From Blastocatellia bacterium (GTDB lineage Bacteria; Acidobacteriota; Blastocatellia; HR10), in contig DATLZR010000156.1 of the NCBI GenBank assembly GCA_035573895.1, positions 1 to 39,680 of the forward strand: DNA of 39,680 nt, written 5' to 3'. The position numbers and the translations under genes were made by a program. This document shows, piece by piece, positions 33,502 to 39,680 of the stretch. The stretch's first letter is position 1. Each line of letters starts with the position of its first letter. The notes below the pieces were generated by a model. That model had not been told where the DNA came from, made no database searches, and saw only the letters and a list, made by a program, of their open reading frames with translations.

Positions 33502-33971
33502 GCGGTCGGCAGAAACTCTGGTCCCTCTTTCCCCTGAAAGCGGACTCCCCCGCATTGCAAGGAGAACCGTTCCCCACACCTAACAAATGAGGGGCCAACG
33601 ACGAGGGTGGATTTTTTCTCCTCAGGCTTGACATTAGCAGGGCGATTGAGTAGAAATGCGGCTGACATAGGGCTGCCTCTAAGGCGGCGGAGGGTTGAGC
33701 AAAAAGTGCGCTTGTGAGAAGGGCCAGCTCGTTGCCCTCTCCGAAGTGAGAACGCGAATGAGGATCTCACGGGGAATTTTCAGGTATTCCGTCCCGACTG
33801 CTTGCGCAGAGGGGAGCGTGGCTGTTCTCCCGCTCGCCCTGTGCCATCACCCAGAGCCTGCGGGAGAGGTGTTCACGCACGGCCCCGGAGGGGCGCCGAT
33901 CAGGCGTTCTGTGAGATCGAACGGTTCACAGCTCCGAGTGGCTCAGCTTCATCGGTGGGAGGGAGGCCAGA
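33502..33971 (+). other. Long upstream region of the CSLREA/PKD gene
   Basis: 470 bases without a recognisable gene. It holds a possible promoter at 33628-33656; the remainder would be a leader of about 310 bases. It contains GC-rich inverted stretches, but I cannot match it to a known riboswitch. Confidence 0.45.
33628..33656 (+). promoter_or_regulatory. Possible promoter for the 33972 gene
   Basis: TTGACA (33628-33633), a 17-base spacer and TAGAAA (33651-33656), which matches the -10 consensus at four of six positions. The gene starts about 310 bases further on. Confidence 0.4.
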
Positions 33972-36521
33972 GTGACGCCAGCGGTGCGCTTTTTGCTCGT
34001 GATCGGAGTGACAGCGGCTGTGGTGGTTCCGTGCGGAATGACGTGGGGGTCTGCCGTCAGGGGGAACGAACGTCCTCCGTCGTCCGCGCCGACAAAGCTG
34101 TCCCTCATCGTTGAAGGACGGGGGCGGCATTCGCCCTCGATGACTTTTGATGATCCTCTCGATCTGTCCGGTGAGATCATCGAAGGCCTGGAGGGTCTTC
34201 ATCCTGCTCCCACTCAAGGGATCGTTGCTCCCCTGACGCCGGCCACGGCGGATTTGGACGATGACGGTCAGCTCGATCTCCTTATCAAGTACGCGACGTC
34301 GGCAGGCGAAGCACTCACGCTGAGGAGGGCCAGTACCCCCACTGTTACTTCCCGCGGGCATAAGACGGAACCATTGCCGGCCCGATCGGATCGGCACGGG
34401 AATACACGGCTTCGCTTAGCCGGACCAAAGCGCTTTGCCTCGACCGCTCGGCCCGCTCTGAACGCCCAGCCAAATATCCTGACGGTCACCACCACGAGTG
34501 ACAGCGGCGAAGGCTCACTCCGTGACGCCCTCATCCGGGCAAACATGAGTACGGGACCGGATACAATTGTCTTCGCCATCCCGACTTCTGATCCTGGATT
34601 CGCCGAGGGAGTCTTCACTATTCGTCTTTTAAGCCCGCTTCCACCTCTGACCGGCGGAGGGATCACCATTGATGGAGCATCGCAGATAACGGTCACGGGG
34701 CCGACCAACGGGACCCATCCCGTGATCAAGGTGACGGCAGCAGATGACGGTGTCGCTTCTGGTTTCGTTCTGCAAAGCGACAACAACACTATTCGTTCGC
34801 TCATCATCTCCGGTTTCGATGTCGAAGAGGGAGCCGGGATCGTTATCACTGGTGATGTCTCGGGCAATGTCGTCGAAGGATGTCTCATCGGCACAACGGC
34901 GGATGGGCGGGCTGCAGAGGGCAACACGATTGGCGTGAAGGTGGAATCCGGCGCCCGCAATACGACCATTGGTGGGACGACGGCCGAAGCCCGCAATGTC
35001 ATCTCCGGCAATGGCGTCGGCATCGCGCTCATCGGAGAGGCGACGACCGGGACGCGCATCGTCGGCAACAGAATCGGACAGGCTGTCACTGGAGATCCCC
35101 TGGGAAACCGCCGAGCGGGAATCCTCATCACCGATTCGAGCAACAACGTCATCGGCGGAACATCCCCTGGTGAAGGGAACGTTATCGCCCATCAAGAAGG
35201 CCCCGGCGTCGAAATCACCGGCACTGCCATCAACAATTCCATCCTGGGAAACTCCATTTTCGATAATGGTGGGCTCGGCATTGATCTTGGCGGTGATGGT
35301 CCGACCCCCAACGACGAAGGGGATGCGGACACGGGACCCAACAACCGGCAAAACTTTCCCGTGATCACCGACGTAGCCGTTCGCGGCACCCGGGTGACGA
35401 TTGCGGGGACACTCGATACTGTCGCGGGAGACGTTCGCGTGGAGTTTTTCTCCGACAGAGCGTGCGATCCATCGGGCTTTGCCGAGGGTCTCCAATTCCT
35501 CGGAGCGATCATGGTGACGGCGACGGGCGATCCCGCTCAGCCCGCTCGCTTCAGTGTAGAGTTGCCCGCGCCCGTGGCGAGATTTTTCGTCACGGCGACG
35601 GCCACCGATTCCGCTGGTAACACATCAGAATTCTCTTCCTGCCAGCCATCTAACACGGCTCCGATTGCTGATGCGGGGCCGGATCAAAGGGTAGACGAAG
35701 GAACGGTGGTCACGCTCGACGGCACGGGCAGTCGTGATCCCGATGGCGATCCCATCACTTTTGAGTGGCGGCAGGTAGCAGGACCACCGGTCACGCTCTC
35801 CGATCCGACCTCGCCGCGTCCCACCTTCACCGCGCCGATCGTGAGTCCGACGGTCTCTCCTCCGGTAGTCCTGACGTTTGAGCTGGTGGTGAGCGACGGA
35901 CGATTGCTCAGTGATCCCGATCAGGTTCAGATCACCGTGAATCGCCGCCCGGTAGCCAATGCTGGCCCCGATCAAACCGTGGATGAAGGAGCGGTGGTCA
36001 CACTCGACGGCACGGGCAGTCGTGATCCCGACGGCGATCCCATCACTTTTGAGTGGCGGCAAACGGCTGGTCCTCCGGTCACGCTCTCCGATCCCACGTC
36101 GCCACGACCACGATTCACAGCGCCCTCGCTGTTGCTCAACGAGCCGACGTCGCTTCGACTTACCTTCTCGCTCACAGTGAGCGATCGGCGACTGAACAGC
36201 GCACCGGATACCGTTGACATCACCGTGCAGAATGTGGTGCGCATGGACGACTCCGGTCGGAGCGGTAACCAGTTGAAGATCAACCTGGCCACGAATGCCT
36301 TTGAGTTTCGCATCGCCCGAACGGGTCAACTGTTCACCGGAACGATCACGACGATTGTTCGAGCGGCAGGTGATGGGGGGAGCGTCCGCATGACCGGTTC
36401 GGGCGCTGGGGGCGCGCGGCTGGAGGTCACGATTGATACGCGCCGAGGTGTGGGACTGGCCGTTCTCACTGTCGGTCGAGACGCATTTGTGATCTTCAGC
36501 CCGGATATGCGGCGCGAGTGA
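33972..36521 (+). CDS. Secreted CSLREA/beta-helix protein with two PKD-like domains
   Basis: An 849-residue exported protein. The GTG at 33972 has GGGAGG upstream and begins a signal peptide (VRFLLVIGVTAAVVVPCGM, about residues 5-23). Around residue 165-190 is a CSLREA-like motif (VTTTSDSGEGSLRDALIRAN), followed by a right-handed beta-helix with NosD/polymorphic-toxin-like repeats (NNTIRSLIISGFD, SGNVVEGCLIGTTADGR, NNVIGGTSPGEGNVIAHQ; about 260-440). After a beta-sandwich region come two PKD/REJ-like domains, each beginning GPDQ and containing VVTLDGTGSRDPDGDPITFE (about 560-660 and 660-755). The last 90 residues are a separate beta-rich domain. Such proteins lie on the cell surface and bind carbohydrate or other matrix; the substrate is not evident. 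It shares PKD-like elements with the following OMP gene. Confidence 0.85.
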   Translation: MTPAVRFLLVIGVTAAVVVPCGMTWGSAVRGNERPPSSAPTKLSLIVEGRGRHSPSMTFDDPLDLSGEIIEGLEGLHPAPTQGIVAPLTPATADLDDDGQLDLLIKYATSAGEALTLRRASTPTVTSRGHKTEPLPARSDRHGNTRLRLAGPKRFASTARPALNAQPNILTVTTTSDSGEGSLRDALIRANMSTGPDTIVFAIPTSDPGFAEGVFTIRLLSPLPPLTGGGITIDGASQITVTGPTNGTHPVIKVTAADDGVASGFVLQSDNNTIRSLIISGFDVEEGAGIVITGDVSGNVVEGCLIGTTADGRAAEGNTIGVKVESGARNTTIGGTTAEARNVISGNGVGIALIGEATTGTRIVGNRIGQAVTGDPLGNRRAGILITDSSNNVIGGTSPGEGNVIAHQEGPGVEITGTAINNSILGNSIFDNGGLGIDLGGDGPTPNDEGDADTGPNNRQNFPVITDVAVRGTRVTIAGTLDTVAGDVRVEFFSDRACDPSGFAEGLQFLGAIMVTATGDPAQPARFSVELPAPVARFFVTATATDSAGNTSEFSSCQPSNTAPIADAGPDQRVDEGTVVTLDGTGSRDPDGDPITFEWRQVAGPPVTLSDPTSPRPTFTAPIVSPTVSPPVVLTFELVVSDGRLLSDPDQVQITVNRRPVANAGPDQTVDEGAVVTLDGTGSRDPDGDPITFEWRQTAGPPVTLSDPTSPRPRFTAPSLLLNEPTSLRLTFSLTVSDRRLNSAPDTVDITVQNVVRMDDSGRSGNQLKINLATNAFEFRIARTGQLFTGTITTIVRAAGDGGSVRMTGSGAGGARLEVTIDTRRGVGLAVLTVGRDAFVIFSPDMRRE
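35694..36120 (+). repeat. Tandem duplication of a PKD-coding segment
   Basis: Segments beginning at 35694 and 35982 (offset 288 bases, 96 codons) are nearly identical for about 135 bases, including GACGGCACGGGCAGTCGTGA and the ATCCCATCACTTTTGAGTGG stretch. The identity extends to synonymous positions, which points to recent duplication or gene conversion. Confidence 0.85.
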
Positions 36522-36600
36522 TTTTAAGGATAACCCCAATGAGCGAGTCACCGAGGCAGCATCCCGACGACTCATTCACAACGCACTCGCCGATGAGGAA

Positions 36601-39126
36601 ATGGTGAAGCCGATGAATCCACCAAGGGGAACGACCGTGCGACGCACAACGAGACGTCTGGCTCTGATGCTCCTTTTGCTGATCCTCGATCTGGACCTCC
36701 CGATCGCGCTCACCGTGAGCGTTCGGGCAAGCGGCCCTCCGCAGCAACGCCGGGCAGTCGAACCCGCGAATCAAACTGCCACCACCGTCACGGGAGGAAC
36801 AAGCACCGGCCTTTTCGCCACCTGGAGTGGTCGAACTCTGCGTCGGACGGAGTTCACTCTGGGATTTTCCTGGAATAATTTCGACCGGGATCCCGGCGAT
36901 GTGGATATCAACCAGATTCCGGTGAGCTTCACCTATGGGGTGACGAGTCGGGTGGAGCTGTTCGCCAATGTGGCTTTCTTCCAGCAGGTGACGGCGCGAC
37001 AGCCCTTTGCTCTTTCCGGCTATCAGTTCAACGGTGTGCGGTCGGCCTTTGGCGGAGATCCATTTGTTGCCTTTGGCACGCCGGTGGGAGGGCGCGAGGG
37101 CGCGGCCGCGTTTTTCCCCTTGAGTGGATCGCTCCTTGGCGGCGTCTTGCCTCCGCCGGGAGCCGCCTTCGGACCGGCGATCCTGGCCGACCGGCCGAGC
37201 TTCCTCAACGATCTTCCCTTCTTCGGTCCGGCCACCTTCGATGTCCTCACCCGCAATTTCCAGATTCGCCAATCGGCCAATGGACTGGGCGACATCACTC
37301 TGGGAACGAAGATCGCCCTCACTGATCCGGACGGCCTTTTTAATCTTGCTCTCCTCGGCTTCGTCCGCCTGCCCTCAGCCCGCAATTTTCACGCCATGTC
37401 GCACGGACGAGGAGCGGGAGCTACCGATTATGGCATCGTCCTCATCAACGGGCAGAATTTCTTCGGCAACCGATTGAGGCTCGTCCAGAATTACGGCTAC
37501 GTGCGTTCAGGCGACATTGAGCGCAACGGCATCAAACTTCTGGATCGCCGGGACCAACTGCTGCTCAACGCCGGCGTGGAGATCGCGCCGGTCCAGTCAC
37601 TCGTTCTCACGGCAGAGTGGGCCAACACGTTCTACATTGGAGGCGGAACGCCGCGACTCAACTCGGTCAATCCGTCGGAGGTGATTCTGGGCGCTCGGCT
37701 CTATGCCTATGAAGGACGGATTCAACTGGGCGGAGCCTGGCGACGATTGCTCAATCAGGCCGATCAAAAAACGATTCCCGTTTTCGTCCCCGGTCAGGGC
37801 ATCCGGCAGCTCGACATCAGTTCGGGCGATGTGAACGGTTTTGCCTTCAATTTTGCTCTGGCGCGGCGAGCGTCGCTCATCCCCCTGCCGCCACCGAATC
37901 GAGCGCCCGTGGTTTCTATTCTGGCCGAACGGACGGAGATTCGAGAGGGTGAGACGGTTCGGCTGGAGGCGCGGGCCGTTGATCCCGATAACGATCCCCT
38001 CTCGCTGGCGTGGTCGGTCGAACCGGCGACCGTTCCGGCGACGGTGCTTAAGCCGGAAGTTCCCGGTGCTCCTTTGAGCGAGCGGGTGATTTTCGATGCG
38101 ACCGGTGTGAATCCGACGCCGGGAGCGCCTCCGGTCACGGTGACAATTACGGTGACAGTAGATGATGGTCGGGGCGGAACAGCGACGGATCGCCGAACGA
38201 TCAGCGTCGCCTCACCGGTTGTAGCTCCGCCGCCTCCTCCACCTCCTCCGCCACCTCCGCCAGCCAATCGGCCGCCGCAGATTCAAATGATTGAGATCAC
38301 GCCGATCGGTGCCCCGCAAGTCCCCGGTCAGATCACCGATGGTGACCTGCTGCGCCTGCGAGCTGTGGCAGCCGACCCCGACGGCGATATCCTCATCTAT
38401 CGCTGGGGATCAACGGCCGGACGACGCCTGGGCACCGGCAGTGAGATCACGCTCGATACCACTGGCGTCACGGCTGGCCCCGGTGCTCCGCCGGTGACTG
38501 TCACCATCACGTTGACGGTGGATGACGGTCGAGGAGGAACCGATAGCGATACCCGCACCATTCGCGTGCTGTCGGTCGCCCGACCACAAGCTCTCGCGCA
38601 GACGCCCTTGATTTTCGTCCGGCTCAATGCCGCGCGGGTAACGAACGTTCACAAAGCGATCCTGGATATCGTGGCCGAGAGGCTCAAGGCAGATCCGCGC
38701 GCGCAGCTTGTCATTGATGGGCATCAGGATCCCGCCGAGCGACCTACCCTCGCTCGCACGCGCGCGCAAAACGCGGCGATCTATCTCGTTCGGGAGCGCG
38801 CCATTGATCGGCGGCGGATCATTCTTCGGGATTTCGGCAGTCGCCAGCCGCATCCGAGCGGACGCCGGGCAATGAATCGTCGGGTGGAAATGTGGATCGT
38901 CCCGCCGGGTGCCGAGATGCCGCCGGATCGCGCGGCCACCCCAATCCCGTTTGAACCAACTGTTCAGCGACCGCCGCGGCGTCGTGCGCCCGCCGCTCAA
39001 CCGCGATCACCGTCCGAACGACGACCGACCTCCCAGCCAAAAGCTCGTCCGCCTGCGACGGCGCGGCCCACCGCAGCGAGATCGGCTCAGGCTCCGCCCC
39101 GACAGTCGCAAAAACGGCAGCAATAG
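36601..39126 (+). CDS. Outer-membrane beta-barrel protein with two PKD-like domains and an OmpA C-terminus
   Basis: An 841-residue envelope protein. The signal peptide is LALMLLLLILDLDLPIAL (about residues 20-37); the start may be the ATG at 36601 or 36613. Residues about 60-430 are beta-barrel-like, with alternating strands and aromatic girdles (FTLGFSWNNFDRD, VSFTYGVTSRVELFANVAFF, QSLVLTAEWANTFYIGGG). Two PKD/Ig-like domains (about 435-540 and 560-660) share VTVTITxTVDDGRGGT and are separated by a 12-Pro run. Residues about 675-770 are an OmpA peptidoglycan-binding domain (AQLVIDGHQDPAERPTLART, RRAMNRRVEMWIV). The last 60 residues are Arg/Pro/Ala-rich. It would tie the outer membrane to the cell wall with Ig-like spacers. 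It lies 79 bases after the CSLREA/PKD gene and is probably co-transcribed. Confidence 0.85.
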   Translation: MVKPMNPPRGTTVRRTTRRLALMLLLLILDLDLPIALTVSVRASGPPQQRRAVEPANQTATTVTGGTSTGLFATWSGRTLRRTEFTLGFSWNNFDRDPGDVDINQIPVSFTYGVTSRVELFANVAFFQQVTARQPFALSGYQFNGVRSAFGGDPFVAFGTPVGGREGAAAFFPLSGSLLGGVLPPPGAAFGPAILADRPSFLNDLPFFGPATFDVLTRNFQIRQSANGLGDITLGTKIALTDPDGLFNLALLGFVRLPSARNFHAMSHGRGAGATDYGIVLINGQNFFGNRLRLVQNYGYVRSGDIERNGIKLLDRRDQLLLNAGVEIAPVQSLVLTAEWANTFYIGGGTPRLNSVNPSEVILGARLYAYEGRIQLGGAWRRLLNQADQKTIPVFVPGQGIRQLDISSGDVNGFAFNFALARRASLIPLPPPNRAPVVSILAERTEIREGETVRLEARAVDPDNDPLSLAWSVEPATVPATVLKPEVPGAPLSERVIFDATGVNPTPGAPPVTVTITVTVDDGRGGTATDRRTISVASPVVAPPPPPPPPPPPPANRPPQIQMIEITPIGAPQVPGQITDGDLLRLRAVAADPDGDILIYRWGSTAGRRLGTGSEITLDTTGVTAGPGAPPVTVTITLTVDDGRGGTDSDTRTIRVLSVARPQALAQTPLIFVRLNAARVTNVHKAILDIVAERLKADPRAQLVIDGHQDPAERPTLARTRAQNAAIYLVRERAIDRRRIILRDFGSRQPHPSGRRAMNRRVEMWIVPPGAEMPPDRAATPIPFEPTVQRPPRRRAPAAQPRSPSERRPTSQPKARPPATARPTAARSAQAPPRQSQKRQQ

Positions 39127-39149
39127 AAGCCCCCGCTCGCTGCCCCAGG

Positions 39150-39463
39150 TCGTGGGGAGATCGGTCGCTGTTGCGACGCGTCCTGGTGAACCTGATCTCC
39201 AATACCCTGAGGTTCACCCGGTCGCGCGTCCCCGCCATCATCGAGATCGGTCCTCCTGATTGAGCGGAGGAGATCGTCGTTTACGTGCGAGATACCGGCG
39301 TGAGTTTCGATCCGACCTCAGCGGAGAAACTCTTCGGAGTTTTCAGCGGTTGCACTCGACAGCCGAATTTGAGGGGACTGGGATTTCGCTGGCCAATATG
39401 CAGCGGATCATCCGGCGTCATAGAGGACGCACCTGGGCCAAGGGAGCTGTTGAAATGAACTGG
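39150..39463 (+). pseudogene. Remnant of a histidine kinase ATPase domain
   Basis: Translated pieces match the HATPase_c part of a (phytochrome-like) histidine kinase: GDRSLLRRVLVNLISNTLRF (N-box), [20 protein letters not shown] (G1 box) with EKLFGVF, then after a frameshift near 39342 [20 protein letters not shown] and [19 protein letters not shown]. An in-frame TGA at 39258-39260 breaks the first piece. The upstream sensor and dimerisation domains are absent, so this is a dead remnant, read on the plus strand after the OMP gene. Confidence 0.75.
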
Positions 39464-39556
39464 TTGGGTCTGTTCTCCAGACCCTGCCCACACGTTTCCC
39501 TTCTCCTTGCATCGGCACAGACCGATTCTTACAATCTCACCGACGAGGGATGAGCG

Positions 39557-39680
39557 ATGGTCGAAGCGCAGGTGATTCTCGAGCAACGTTCCCCGACGGT
39601 CCTCAGCCTGAGCCTTCGCACGGTCGGGCTGAGCGACGAGCAATTTTATCGTCTCTGCCGCGAGAATCCCGATCTTCAGT
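39557..39680 (+). CDS. Uma2 family protein, start only (runs off the window)
   Basis: The first 41 codons of a gene whose protein begins MVEAQVILEQRSPTVLSLSL and continues RTVGLSDEQFYRLCRENPDL. SDEQFYRLCRENPDLQ matches the N-terminal segment of Uma2/DUF820 putative endonucleases. A GAGG site lies about 9 bases before the ATG. Truncated by the window edge. Confidence 0.75.
   Translation, partial: MVEAQVILEQRSPTVLSLSLRTVGLSDEQFYRLCRENPDLQ

Noticed and set aside
33657-33971. Cobalamin or other known riboswitch in the leader of the 33972 gene
   Set aside because: GC-rich stems are present but none of the conserved boxes I know could be matched.

Overview
The window comes from a moderately GC-rich, Gram-negative (diderm) bacterium. 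Acidobacteriota, possibly a Blastocatellia-like lineage, is my best guess. This rests on the combination of a TonB-ExbB-ExbD-ExbD-TPR operon, beta-propeller (Reg_prop/Y_Y_Y) sensor kinases, an ASPIC/UnbV (CRTAC1) remnant beside a TPR gene, several Uma2 genes and a DAHP synthase-prephenate dehydratase fusion. It is inferred from family content; no 16S gene is present.

Layout. 1-1148 holds decayed sequence: a glycosyltransferase-like pseudogene and a dispersed repeat. 1149-7065 is housekeeping: glgC and a NadD-like gene on the plus strand, then a convergent minus-strand block of DedA, pcm and surE, and a DAHP synthase/prephenate dehydratase/ACT fusion with a possible Phe-rich attenuator upstream. 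7066-10953 is accessory: a palindromic repeat, an unknown membrane-anchored protein, a secreted TPR protein, a CRTAC1 remnant and Uma2. 11024-16173 is a sigma-54-type response regulator and a giant propeller histidine kinase. A GxxExxY gene flanked by CACGGATG inverted repeats separates the two, and a near-perfect sigma-54 promoter lies upstream of the kinase. 17165-20614 is the TonB energy-transduction operon with its own sigma-70 promoter. 20797-26716 is an MTA/SAH deaminase-like amidohydrolase, tgt, yajC, secD and secF. Divergent from it are a tRNA-Gly(CCC) gene and then the most interesting block.

26951-30916 looks like a compact peptide-modification (RiPP-like) locus. It encodes a PqqD-family carrier/recognition protein, a radical SAM/SPASM enzyme and an unannotated 54-residue Cys-containing peptide that starts inside the radical SAM gene. 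These are followed by a methyltransferase fused to a signal-peptidase-like (S26, Ser/His) domain and an HprK-like P-loop kinase. There is no transporter gene. The peptide is the natural substrate candidate: PqqD would present it, the radical SAM enzyme would crosslink it, and the methyltransferase/S26 protein and the kinase would tailor, cleave or phosphorylate it. This is inference; related PqqD/HprK-type systems are known in outline.

31387-33501 is groES-groEL with a consensus promoter and a strong terminator. 33972-39126 encodes two large secreted/outer-membrane proteins: a CSLREA/beta-helix protein with duplicated PKD-like repeats, and a beta-barrel protein with PKD-like and OmpA domains. 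The window ends with a histidine-kinase ATPase pseudogene and the start of another Uma2 gene.
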